From the NCBI RefSeq assembly GCF_963082495.1, contig NZ_CAUJAN010000005.1, forward strand, positions 1-64,000: a stretch of 64,000 nucleotides of DNA, given 5' to 3'. Positions 44,693-53,260 of this stretch are shown here, piece after piece. Position 1 is the stretch's first letter. Each line of letters starts with the position of its first letter. Source of the DNA: Methanobrevibacter sp. V74 (lineage in GTDB: Archaea; Methanobacteriota; Methanobacteria; Methanobacteriales; Methanobacteriaceae). The position numbers and the translations under genes are program-made. Under the pieces are notes generated by a model that did no database searches, was not told the origin of the DNA, and saw nothing but the letters and a program-made list of their open reading frames with translations.

Positions 44693-45208
44693 AATTTATT
44701 TCTCCATTTTTAAATTAACTAATAAAAATAAAAACTATTCATTCCAATATCATCTTTATTAATATCAGTTAATTTAATATTATATCGATATATAATATAA
44801 AGATTATTATTTATTGAAAATTTTGAAAATTCTTAAAATAAAATTAAAAATGAAATTAATTATTTTAAATACTTATTTTAATATATAAAGAAAGATATTG
44901 AATTAATATAATTATTTATTTATTTTTTTAAAGTATTTAATTAAAATAAAAAAATATACTAAAAATTAAAAATATGAAATATAATTCATAACGATTAAAA
45001 ATGGATTTATCTAAAAAATTATCCAATAATATAAAAATATAACTAATAAAAACTTATAAATATTAAATAATTTACAAAATTAATAGATTTATATAAAAAT
45101 AATTAAAAAAAAATATTTAATTAAAAAAAATCGAAGTAAAACTTATTATATAACAAGTATAAAAATTAAATTAACAAAATAAAAAGAATATTTAAAACCT
45201 AAAAGGAA
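44693..45208. other. long AT-rich divergent region between adhesins E and F
   Basis: About 500 bases with almost no G or C, containing many TATA-like tracts (TATATCGATATATAATATAAAG near 44785 is the best, on the adhesin E side). No gene or stable hairpin is seen. Both adhesin promoters must lie here. Confidence 0.5.
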
Positions 45209-45242
45209 GTGGTAAAAATAAAATTGACTAACATATTGTTTA

Positions 45243-46772
45243 ATGTTACTAATTATCCTAATATCTTTAAATTCGGTTAATGCAATGGAGGATAATCAAA
45301 CATCAACTATGAATATGAATGAAATTTCATTAGATGATAATCAAATATTAAGAAATTCGACTTTAAATCTTGAAAAAGAAATTTTAAATAGTGACAATCA
45401 TGCAACAATCAAACTTAATCCTGGAACATATTACATTAACCATCTTGAACTAACTAAAAATTTAACAATTCAGGGAAACGGCAATCCAAGAGAGATTATT
45501 ATTGATGGACAAAATAAATCTGGTATTTTTATAATAATGAATGACTCAATTCATATAACATTTAAAAATATCACATTCACAAATGCAAATAGTGAAAGAT
45601 TTGGTGGAGCAATATCTATTGAAACTGGACATGTATATGTTGATAATTGTATTTTTGCCAACAATAGAGCCGGTGTTAATGCTGGAGGCATTTCAAATTA
45701 TGGAACTGATGAAAATAAAGGTTATCTGTTAGTGAATAATTCATTATTTATAAATAATCATGCCGAACATGATGGTGGAGCCATAACAACCTGCTATGCA
45801 GATTCATATATTTATAATTCTGTTTTTATTAATAATTCAGCGCATAGAGATGGAGGGGCTATTCGGGTTAGTGTTTCCGGATATGGGAATGTTGAGGATT
45901 GTATTTTTATGTTCAACCATGCTGATGAATGGGGTGGAGCATATTATAGTTGGTCAGGCATCTCCCACATCAATAGATGTGTTTTCTTAAACAATAGCGC
46001 TGGAACAAATGGTGGAGCAGTAATGGTTTCTGGAAACTTGGATCTTAAAAACTCCATAATCATGAACAACAATGGGAAAAAAACTGGCGGATCATTTTAC
46101 ATTCAACAACCAATGTATGATGCTAAAACCATTATAAATGTACATGACAATCTCATAACAAACAACACTTCACCATATGGTCGGGAAATATTTATTAAAT
46201 GGGACGACATTGGAAATTTATATACCAAATTTAACAATAATGATTGGGGAGATGAAAATCCTAATGATTCATCCATAATAGATCCGAACAATGTTACAAG
46301 TAGAAGTAAAGTAACTTCAACTATTAAATCTGATTTATTAAAAATTTTAAACTTAAATTTATTAGATAAATACGGTGATTTGATTAATAGTTACTTCCCA
46401 AATAATTCACTTAATGAATTTAAAAGCCTATTTAATAATAAACACACAAATCAGAATACAATTGAAAGTAAACCTAAATTAAGCACTATTAACCAATCTA
46501 TTATAAATAATGAAGAAAAAACCAATATTGCTGGTAAAAATGATAATATAGATAAAGATAATAATTTCCATATTGTTAATTCCAGTGATAAAATAATTAT
46601 TGAAAACACAACCAGCCATGGCAATGATAAAGAAGTTTATGAATTAAATGAACCTGACAGTTCAGTATCTAAACAAGTTAATGTTGTTTTAAGAATATTT
46701 ATCATAGGCATGGCGGCAATGGTTATTTTATTATCAGTTGGATATAGAAAACAAAAGAATAAGAGTAAATAG
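45243..46772 (+). CDS. adhesin-like protein F: beta-helix with C-terminal membrane anchor; signal peptide start unclear
   Basis: 509 codons from ATG 45243. The frame opens MLLIILISLNSVNAMEDN, a signal peptide lacking its usual basic start. The SD AGGAAGTGG lies about 30 bases further upstream. From GTG or from the ATA after it another frame reads VKIKLTNILF and then loses phase at TTTAATG, so one base seems gained in the signal sequence. The body is a beta-helix of a type with GGAI repeats (RFGGAISIETG, HDGGAITTC, HRDGGAIRVS, EWGGAYYS, TNGGAVMVSG), as in polymorphic outer-membrane protein-like repeats. An Asn/Lys-rich linker, one span (VVLRIFIIGMAAMVILLSVGY) and the tail RKQKNKSK end it. Confidence 0.85.
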   Translation: MLLIILISLNSVNAMEDNQTSTMNMNEISLDDNQILRNSTLNLEKEILNSDNHATIKLNPGTYYINHLELTKNLTIQGNGNPREIIIDGQNKSGIFIIMNDSIHITFKNITFTNANSERFGGAISIETGHVYVDNCIFANNRAGVNAGGISNYGTDENKGYLLVNNSLFINNHAEHDGGAITTCYADSYIYNSVFINNSAHRDGGAIRVSVSGYGNVEDCIFMFNHADEWGGAYYSWSGISHINRCVFLNNSAGTNGGAVMVSGNLDLKNSIIMNNNGKKTGGSFYIQQPMYDAKTIINVHDNLITNNTSPYGREIFIKWDDIGNLYTKFNNNDWGDENPNDSSIIDPNNVTSRSKVTSTIKSDLLKILNLNLLDKYGDLINSYFPNNSLNEFKSLFNNKHTNQNTIESKPKLSTINQSIINNEEKTNIAGKNDNIDKDNNFHIVNSSDKIIIENTTSHGNDKEVYELNEPDSSVSKQVNVVLRIFIIGMAAMVILLSVGYRKQKNKSK

Positions 46773-46786
46773 TTAAAACTATTTAC
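46765..46786. terminator. bidirectional hairpin between adhesin F and the DUF3021 gene
   Basis: GTAAATAG and CTATTTAC form a perfect 8-bp stem with loop TTAAAA, overlapping the stop codon of the plus-strand gene and near that of the minus-strand gene. T-rich sequence follows on the plus side. Confidence 0.7.
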
Positions 46787-47199
46787 TTATTTACAATTTT
46801 TTTATTTAAGCTTCTCGCAAGTAAGTAATAATATATATAAAAACCACACCATGAAATAGCCGCAAATACACATGCAATTAAAATCCATGTTATTACTGGA
46901 CCAACACCTAAATTAGTAGGCATCCACTTTAAATATATTGCAACTAAAAACAATACAGTCATTCCTATAAGCATTTGGAAAATTACCTGCAAAGGCATGG
47001 TAAGATTTTCTTTTTCATATATGAATCCACTTAAAGAAAATGCCCAACCAATAACAATGCCCCCAAGGAACAAATTAATCAATTCAGTACCTGAAAAACT
47101 AATATTTTGAGGCCCTGCATGAAGAGATATTAAAACAACTGCTAAAAGACAAATAAAAGCACCTAATGCCAAATGTTTAATTAAATCTGAAATATTCAT
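46783..47199 (-). CDS. DUF3021 membrane protein
   Basis: 138 residues with four membrane segments (about 10-28, 38-58, 70-92, 100-128) and a basic end (RSLNKKIVNK). The GAFICLLAVVLISL and IVIGWAFSLSGFIYEKENLTMPLQVIFQM features fit DUF3021, whose genes in Firmicutes normally follow a LytTR regulator gene, exactly as here (8 bases downstream of it). The pair is thought to act as a regulator with its membrane partner. The presence in an archaeon suggests transfer from gut Firmicutes, which is inference. Confidence 0.85.
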   Translation of the reverse strand: MNISDLIKHLALGAFICLLAVVLISLHAGPQNISFSGTELINLFLGGIVIGWAFSLSGFIYEKENLTMPLQVIFQMLIGMTVLFLVAIYLKWMPTNLGVGPVITWILIACVFAAISWCGFYIYYYLLARSLNKKIVNK

Positions 47200-47207
47200 T
47201 TAATCAC

Positions 47208-47649
47208 CTATAAATCCAAAGCCTTTTTAAAATCAGGCAAATATTTTCTAGAGATGTTATCCTTTAAGCCATTTTTAAGTTCAATAAACATCATTCCTTT
47301 AAGTGAAGGAGCAACCCTTTTAATTCTTTTCAAATTAACAATAGTTGTTTTTGAAATTCTTATGAAATCTGAAGGCAAATCCTCCTCCACTTGATATAAT
47401 GGCTTTTTGATTTGATATTGATTGTTTTGCGTGTAAACATTAACTTGCTTATCCTCCACGCGAAACATGAATATCACCCCAAATTCTAAAAGAGTAATAT
47501 CCAAACCTTTTTTTTACAGCAAACATATCATTTGAATCCTCATTTTCAAGAATTGACATTGCTTTTGTAATATTATCAGTCAATTCATCGGTGTGAATAT
47601 CAGCATAAGGTTCTTCAACATCTCTTGAAACAAACAAATTCACTTTCAT
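47208..47649 (-). pseudogene. LytTR-family regulator, frameshifted in an A8 run
   Basis: The ATG at 47647-47649 opens MKVNLFVSRDVEEPYADIHT and continues to MFAVKK. A run of eight A (47508-47515 as T) then puts the ribosome out of frame, giving RFGYYSF and a stop at 47449. With seven A the frame would continue GLDITLLEFGVIFMFRVEDK into a complete LytTR DNA-binding domain (VNVYTQNNQYQIKKPLYQVE, DFIRISKTTIVNLKRIKRV, MFIELKNG, SRKYLPDFKKAL). It is thus one base from intact. It lies between the 2TM gene and the DUF3021 gene with gaps of 3 and 8 bases. It may be switched off, decayed, or a sequencing error. Confidence 0.8.
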
Positions 47650-47652
47650 ATT

Positions 47653-47925
47653 TTAATCACTTAATTTTTCCATTTCTTCCTGTATCTTACGTTCTCTGTA
47701 TTCCTCATCATCAAAACCATCAACAAATACAAATGCTTTTAAGAAATCAACTAAAACTCCGATTCCCCAGAAAAATAATGGGAATACTACCCACCAAAAA
47801 CTTGGTGATGAAAACCCGTTAATAACTGCTAAAATTGCATTAACAATTAAATATGCTTTAAGATTTCTATAAAATTTAATTTTTTTATCAACTCGCTCTT
47901 CAGCTCTTGCACGTGAATCCGACAT
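47653..47925 (-). CDS. 2TM-domain membrane protein
   Basis: 90 residues from the ATG at 47923-47925, with GGAGACG upstream; the frame to 48042 is not used. A basic-acidic start (SDSRARAEERVDKKIKFYRN), two spans (LKAYLIVNAILAVINGF and FWWVVFPLFFWGIGVLVDFL) and an acidic tail (DDEEYRERKIQEEMEKL) match the 2TM family (PF13239). In bacteria such proteins occur alone or fused to sensor kinases or LytTR proteins. It is the first gene of a three-gene unit with the LytTR regulator and DUF3021 protein. Confidence 0.85.
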   Translation of the reverse strand: MSDSRARAEERVDKKIKFYRNLKAYLIVNAILAVINGFSSPSFWWVVFPLFFWGIGVLVDFLKAFVFVDGFDDEEYRERKIQEEMEKLSD

Positions 47926-48270
47926 GATTATCGTCTCCAATTTAAGTTCGATAATAATACTTACTATAACTATATATAAATGAGTAATTATCAACTTTAC
48001 TAAACTGCAGAATATACAAACTGAAATGCAAAAAGAAGACAATGAAAAATATTTTTAAATTCATATAGTGTTATATACCTATTCAAAAACCATTAATAAT
48101 CAACCGGATTTTCCATTAAAACCATTGAAAAAATTCCAATTTAGGAAAAATATCTTCGTATAGATGAATTGATTAGATATAAGAAAACAAATCATGTGGA
48201 TGATATTTATAAAAATAGCTGAATAATATTGCCATTATGCTATTGATTGTTCTAAAAACATTTGAAATGT
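47926..48270. other. non-coding stretch upstream of the 2TM/LytTR unit
   Basis: About 345 bases. A TATA-like ATATATAAATGAG (as its complement) lies near 47970, some 45 bases before the 2TM start. The part from 48050 to 48260 carries no frame, repeat or hairpin that I can support. Confidence 0.4.
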
Positions 48271-48312
48271 AAAAAAAAAGGAGATTAGTAGGAGTTATAA
48301 TACAGCTACTAA
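48271..48312 (-). terminator. terminator of the kinase-like gene
   Basis: TTAGTAG (48285-48291) and CTACTAA (48306-48312) form a 7-bp stem across the stop codon. On the minus strand a run of nine T follows. Confidence 0.7.
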
Positions 48313-48993
48313 ATAATACAAAATAGAAGTTATTGCTGGAACTGTCAAATTATCAATTCCACCATAACTAAATGCTTCACAGAGCGTTGCAACTAATGAA
48401 ATCATAATTATATTAACAATATTAAATTCAGGCATTGTACATCCAATTGAAACGAAAACCATCCACACAAATACACTCATTACATTTGTTACAACAAACA
48501 TTGTAAGTGATCCTTCAATGGATTTTGTACCTCCAAATACCTTGTATTTGATTTTACCAAATTTTTGACCAATTAATGCTGCAAATCCATCACCATATAC
48601 CATTGGAACTATTGCTAAAGCAACAATCCAAATAAAGAATTTAAAATCATTTGCTGGTGAAAGCATAGAATATATTGCAATTAATAAAGTCCATATTCCT
48701 GCATAAAAAAATAACCCTAAAGCATGTCCGGATTCGGTTACACTATTGTCAATTTTAATTGGAGAATATTCTGTTAAGAAGAATAGCACTATTGTGATAG
48801 GAAGTGTTAAAAACCAAACCATTACCCATGGATCTGAGAAAAATGGCATTGCAAATATCATGTTACCTATCATAATATGTAAAAATTTACGTGAAACTTC
48901 AGGCCTAGTCTTTAAAACCATTTCAGCCACAATAAAAATAATTACTATATAGATATATACAACAATTAATGCGAGTACATCAAAGAATATCAT
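48295..48993 (-). CDS. polyprenol/phytol/diacylglycerol kinase-like membrane protein (CTP-dependent family)
   Basis: 232 residues, seven or so spans. Family motifs of the dolichol-kinase/phytol-kinase/DGK1 group are present: RPEVSRKFLHIMIGN near residue 30, VYGDGFAALIGQKFGKIKY near 133, FGGTKSIEGSLTMF near 152, and EAFSYGGIDNLTVP near the end. Relatives phosphorylate long-chain isoprenoid alcohols or diacylglycerol with CTP. It overlaps the end of the tocopherol-cyclase-like gene upstream by 14 bases, so the two are certainly co-expressed. In archaea a lipid-alcohol or archaeol-type substrate is plausible but not shown. Confidence 0.85.
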   Translation of the reverse strand: MIFFDVLALIVVYIYIVIIFIVAEMVLKTRPEVSRKFLHIMIGNMIFAMPFFSDPWVMVWFLTLPITIVLFFLTEYSPIKIDNSVTESGHALGLFFYAGIWTLLIAIYSMLSPANDFKFFIWIVALAIVPMVYGDGFAALIGQKFGKIKYKVFGGTKSIEGSLTMFVVTNVMSVFVWMVFVSIGCTMPEFNIVNIIMISLVATLCEAFSYGGIDNLTVPAITSILYYLVAVL

Positions 48994-50110
48994 TCGTCAT
49001 CATACCCCCATATTCACATCCGGCATTTTCGATTTTTACATGGTCGATTAAAGTTCCATCTTTTTTATATAATTTGAGTTCACCCCAACCATTTCCACCA
49101 TTCCATAATCGATTATGTCTCTTTTGACCATCTGGAGCTTCATAATTAAATAACATCATTTCATCACGTTTACAATAAAGAACTAACTCCATTTTAGAGT
49201 TTTTATTACTTGCATTAACATGCCAACTGTGAACTTCATCTCCCTCTTCAAAGTCAAAATTGATTTTTACAAGATTCCAGAATCTTGCAAAATTGTATTC
49301 ATACATAGTGCCTTCATAATAAAATCCAATAAGCAATTTACGTGGAATTTCAATACCAAATGCTTTTGGTCTTCCACCACCTGCCTCAAATGCAGAATTA
49401 TTTAATTTTTTACCAGATATAAGACTGGCCATATTGCATGATGAAATCCATAACCATGGAGAGGTAAAATCCCCTCCCCAGTTTTTATCAGCATAACCAT
49501 ATGATTTTTCAGGAATTACTTCATATTCCTCCCCATCCAACCAAATAGTTCCACTGTATTGAGTTTTGATTCCTTCAGCATGCCAAAACATTTCGAATGA
49601 ATTTAATTTTCTAAATATTGAACTAGCACCATATCCAACATTAAAAGTGATTTGCTTATCGATGTCTAAATCCCACATCATATCTCCAGCATCACACATG
49701 TATTCCGGGTGATTTTTAGCATCTTCTTCAGAAACTCTTGCAAATCCACTCATATGAGTTTCTGTTAAACTACAATCCCCCACCTGAATATTTAACTCAT
49801 CATCAGGACAGTTAAAGTATTTCATTGAGTAAAAATTGTGAATCTGTTTAGGGTTTTTACCCCAAGTTCCCGCTTTAATCATGCAATATGATGGTTTTTT
49901 ACCTGTTTTTTGGTTTTCCGGCAATTGTCCGAGTGTTGGTTCTTCTTCAGCTAATGCTGGATTACATACAAAGTATTCTATAAAAAATGGTCTTTCTTCA
50001 CCAGTTTTCTTATTGTAAGCCGTTAAAGAATGCCACCACCAATCATAACCTTTTTTAGCAAGTGGTCCTTTGAGCATATAATAATCTCTTTTCAAATCAC
50101 TTTTATTCAT
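48980..50110 (-). CDS. tocopherol-cyclase-like (CrtC/AttH-fold) protein
   Basis: 376 residues, no signal peptide. Features of the tocopherol-cyclase-like family (PF14249) are GYDWWWHSLTAYNKKTGEERPFFIEYFVCNPAL near the start, MSGFARVSEEDAKNHPEY, IWLDGEEYEVIPEKSYGYADKNWGGDFTSPWLWISSCNMAS with the family's Y-(A)-K-NWG motif, and a C-terminal part of strands (AFGIEIPRKLLIGFYYEGTMYEY). In plants the named member closes the ring of tocopherol. Microbial members are mostly uncharacterised, and methanogens do not make tocopherol. The coupled phytol-kinase-like gene suggests an isoprenoid substrate. Confidence 0.8.
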   Translation of the reverse strand: MNKSDLKRDYYMLKGPLAKKGYDWWWHSLTAYNKKTGEERPFFIEYFVCNPALAEEEPTLGQLPENQKTGKKPSYCMIKAGTWGKNPKQIHNFYSMKYFNCPDDELNIQVGDCSLTETHMSGFARVSEEDAKNHPEYMCDAGDMMWDLDIDKQITFNVGYGASSIFRKLNSFEMFWHAEGIKTQYSGTIWLDGEEYEVIPEKSYGYADKNWGGDFTSPWLWISSCNMASLISGKKLNNSAFEAGGGRPKAFGIEIPRKLLIGFYYEGTMYEYNFARFWNLVKINFDFEEGDEVHSWHVNASNKNSKMELVLYCKRDEMMLFNYEAPDGQKRHNRLWNGGNGWGELKLYKKDGTLIDHVKIENAGCEYGGMMTNDIL

Positions 50111-50191
50111 ATTAATCCTCCAGTAATATAATATAATATTTGTTAAAAATCGTTTTAAATAATTTATTATAAAATTAGAGTTAAAAATAGT

Positions 50192-50213
50192 AAAAAAAGA
50201 AGATAATTATCTT
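50192..50213 (-). terminator. terminator of adhesin G
   Basis: The palindrome AAGATAATTATCTT (50200-50213) overlaps the stop region and is followed on the minus strand by CTTTTTTT. Confidence 0.5.
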
Positions 50214-52303
50214 TTGGAATTCAATTCTTTAATATCATCACGATAATAAAAAGCAACAGTTAATATTATTAGCAATATTATGAATGACATGCCGGTGACT
50301 CTAAAGAAATCATCTTCATCAAGCAATATTTGCTTTACAACAGATCTGGATTGAGAACCCGAAATACTCTCATCGGAACTTCCTCCGTAACCACTATCTT
50401 GAAAAGTAGTGTCTTGTGTTTCATAATTTTGTGAAACATGATTTTCTTGGTTTTTAACATTATTACTCAAATCTTGTTTTTGACTGCGAGTACTGTTTTC
50501 CACATTATCATTATTCCCATTACTAGAACCCTGTCCTGAACCACCCTCACCATTCCCATATTCTTTACCTATATCCTCATAAAGTTGATAATGGGGAATA
50601 TTTGAATAGGAATATTTGGTTGTTTGACCATTAATGGGTTTAGAAGTAGATTTGCTATTAGAATCATATGCATTATTCACCCTAGCATCATCCACAGTGG
50701 TTTTAACAATGACTCCATTTGAAAAATCGACATTGAATGTTGCAGCCCCTCCACTAATTGTCATTGTAACTTTATGGCCGTTGTCAATCCAATAGGATAA
50801 AGTTCTATCTGGAAGCAAGCTTGCAATATTTCCGTTCGAGTCTGTAAAAGTAGCTTGGAATGTATTAGTTCCTATTTGTGATACAGTAAATTTAAGGTTG
50901 TTTGATTTGATTTTAGGGCAAATTACTCCAGCACCCCCATACCAATTATCCCCAATGTCCAATCGTTGACCATTTTCACTATAATAAGTTTCTTTAGCTT
51001 CAACTTCACGATGTCCATTACCAATGATTGCATTATAACTAATATCCTGATTTTTAGGTTTTACATAGTCGTCATTGAATTTAATTCCTACATATGCATT
51101 ATCTGCAATTACATTAGATTGAATAGAGTTGCTTCCAATAGAAGTTATTGAAATACCACTTTTAGTATTAGATTTTATGGAATTGCCTTTAATCTGGATG
51201 TTATTTCTGGCATTATAAACATGAACTCCATTATAATCATTTTTCGAAATAGTGTTTTTAGTTAAATATATGTTATCCGGACCACGGCCATAATTTACAC
51301 CATTGATCTTTTTAGCTAAATAAACACCGTTTTGATTATTATTTGAAATAGTATTTCCATGAATATAGACTTGACTAGATTTTGCTATTTGAATACCGTT
51401 TTCACCATTATTCCTAATATTATTATTGAAAATATAAGTATAAGTTGAATCAGCAAGACTTATTCCACTTTTAGTGTTTTTGGAAATATCATTTTTGGAA
51501 ATATTTAGATACTTTGTTCCTACTGCCACGATACCTTCACCACCTGAAGCAATATCATTATTAATGATTTTTACATAATCCACATCTCTGAGACTAATTC
51601 CATCACCACCGCATTTAATTTTGAATCCTTTGACTGTAGTAAGGGATGCGCTTTTTCCTTTAACTGTAATCACAGGATTTGTGGAACTTGTTAAGGTAGT
51701 GTCAACATTGCTTAATAATATTAAACTTTTGGTGATTATAAGATTGATATCTGAATAACTTGAACCTTCAAATAATATTACATTGTTTATTTTTGCATTA
51801 TCTATTATTTGTTGGATTTCCGAGCTGCTTAACCCACTTGCAACTTCACGAGTATTATCCATTGTGATTTTAGTTGTAATGGATGAAGATTTGTAGTTAG
51901 AATTTCCCGCAAATTTAGAAACAATTTTGTATGTGCCATCATTTAACCTAATTTGAAAAGAGGCTATTCCATTTGAATCCGTATTTTTGTTATAGCTAAC
52001 TCCATTTACAGTGAATGTGATTTTAGTATTTTTTAAAGCTTTATTATCCGCGTCTGTTAATTTAACTTTAAAGTAATCTCCAACAACATCAAAATCAACT
52101 GTACTGTTAACTGTAATTCGTGTATTTATCTGACCTGAAGTTTTAAGGGTTGTTTCAATTACATCACTTGTTTTTAATACATCCCAATCAATGCTGGTTG
52201 GCGAATCATCACTAGTTAAGTTATCAACTTCATTAGCCGCACTAAAATTTATTGTTAATAAAACCAACACAAGCAATGCAATAATAACCTTTTTATTTAT
52301 CAT
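50207..52303 (-). CDS. adhesin-like protein G: Ig-like domain, beta-helix, C-terminal membrane anchor
   Basis: 698 residues; GGAGGTG precedes the ATG. Signal peptide MINKKVIIALLVLVLLTINFSAA. One Ig-like repeat near residues 55-145 (NKNTDSNGIASFQI) stands before the beta-helix here, not after it. The helix covers about 155-440 (NISKNDISKNTKSGISLADS, IHGNTISNNNQNGVYLAK, KGNSIKSNTKSGIS). A beta domain, a Gly/Ser/Asn/Gln-rich linker (about 585-660), one span (FRVTGMSFIILLIILTVAFYY) and the tail RDDIKELNSKR end it. The anchor resembles that of adhesin A. A cell-surface binding role is inferred. Confidence 0.92.
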   Translation of the reverse strand: MINKKVIIALLVLVLLTINFSAANEVDNLTSDDSPTSIDWDVLKTSDVIETTLKTSGQINTRITVNSTVDFDVVGDYFKVKLTDADNKALKNTKITFTVNGVSYNKNTDSNGIASFQIRLNDGTYKIVSKFAGNSNYKSSSITTKITMDNTREVASGLSSSEIQQIIDNAKINNVILFEGSSYSDINLIITKSLILLSNVDTTLTSSTNPVITVKGKSASLTTVKGFKIKCGGDGISLRDVDYVKIINNDIASGGEGIVAVGTKYLNISKNDISKNTKSGISLADSTYTYIFNNNIRNNGENGIQIAKSSQVYIHGNTISNNNQNGVYLAKKINGVNYGRGPDNIYLTKNTISKNDYNGVHVYNARNNIQIKGNSIKSNTKSGISITSIGSNSIQSNVIADNAYVGIKFNDDYVKPKNQDISYNAIIGNGHREVEAKETYYSENGQRLDIGDNWYGGAGVICPKIKSNNLKFTVSQIGTNTFQATFTDSNGNIASLLPDRTLSYWIDNGHKVTMTISGGAATFNVDFSNGVIVKTTVDDARVNNAYDSNSKSTSKPINGQTTKYSYSNIPHYQLYEDIGKEYGNGEGGSGQGSSNGNNDNVENSTRSQKQDLSNNVKNQENHVSQNYETQDTTFQDSGYGGSSDESISGSQSRSVVKQILLDEDDFFRVTGMSFIILLIILTVAFYYRDDIKELNSKR

Positions 52304-52535
52304 ATTTTCACCTCCTTTACAATCAATTTGTAAGAATTAAATATTGAAAATAATCCTTATAATATAGTATATAATATTTAATAATATATATTATTAATTA
52401 TTTTTAAGTAAATCCAATATTTTATAAAATTAAGATATAAAAATTAATTTAATATGAAAATAATAAGTTTAATAATAAAAATAAAAAATGACATATACAA
52501 ATAGTTATATCGAAAAATAAAAAAAATAAATCAGA
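52304..52535. promoter_or_regulatory. upstream region of adhesin G
   Basis: About 230 AT-rich bases behind the cupin gene. TATA-like AATATATATTATTAAT lies near 52380-52396, some 80 bases before the adhesin G start. No operator-like palindrome is seen. Confidence 0.4.
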
Positions 52536-52877
52536 TTATAATGGATTATAATCTGCCGGAACCGGTGCAACAATACTTACAAAAATAAAGTCTTCATCAC
52601 CAGTATTAGTAGCTCCATGACAAAGTCCTTTAGGAGTTACTGCAACTTGACCTTTTTTAATTGGAATATGATCTCCAACTTCAGGGTAGAATACTCCTTT
52701 CCCCTGAATACAAATCCAAATATCATCGGAATTGTTGTGAGTGTGACAAGCTACTTCCTGACCTGGTTTTACACACCATACAGACCCACTTGTTGAATCT
52801 GTTGAATAGAATACTGTTTTTACTGCTTCTTTTCCTTCAATTGCAAATTCTAAAATATCATATACTCTTTCATCCAT
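52536..52877 (-). CDS. cupin-domain protein
   Basis: 113 residues forming one cupin barrel. Motif 1 reads PGQEVACHTHNNSDDIWICIQGKG, with two His and metal-ligand positions. Motif 2 reads PKGLCHGATNTGDEDFIFVS. A single small cupin with GGAGGTTCTATT before ATG, transcribed alone. Such proteins can be isomerases, dioxygenases or sugar/metabolite binders, and the substrate cannot be told from the sequence. Confidence 0.88.
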   Translation of the reverse strand: MDERVYDILEFAIEGKEAVKTVFYSTDSTSGSVWCVKPGQEVACHTHNNSDDIWICIQGKGVFYPEVGDHIPIKKGQVAVTPKGLCHGATNTGDEDFIFVSIVAPVPADYNPL

Positions 52878-53260
52878 AATAGAACCTCCAAGAACTAGTC
52901 AATTATTTAAATATTATTTTATAAAAACTTTTTGTTTAACCATCATATTCGCAATTATAGAATTAATATTGCCATTAATCCATCCAAGAACCATATTTAT
53001 GATATATCATTAGTATAACGGCCTAAAAATTAATTATAAAATGATATGAATCCCGTAGAAATCTTGCCTCAAAAATAGATGAATCAGACATATCATCAAA
53101 AGGATGCGACATGACTCAAAATTTCAAACTTTGTATAAATTATCTAAATAAAATTATACACTATTTAAACAATTCAAAAAAAAATATAATTAATCTTAAA
53201 AACAACACCTATGTGGATCATCACTTAAAAGAATTAAAATTAAGTGAAGATTTGACTTCA
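52878..53260. other. non-coding stretch between cupin and upp genes
   Basis: About 380 AT-rich bases. A 65-codon frame at 53111-53308 is Asn/Lys-rich, has no SD and runs into the 3' end of upp, so it is not accepted. Nothing else is recognised. Confidence 0.4.
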
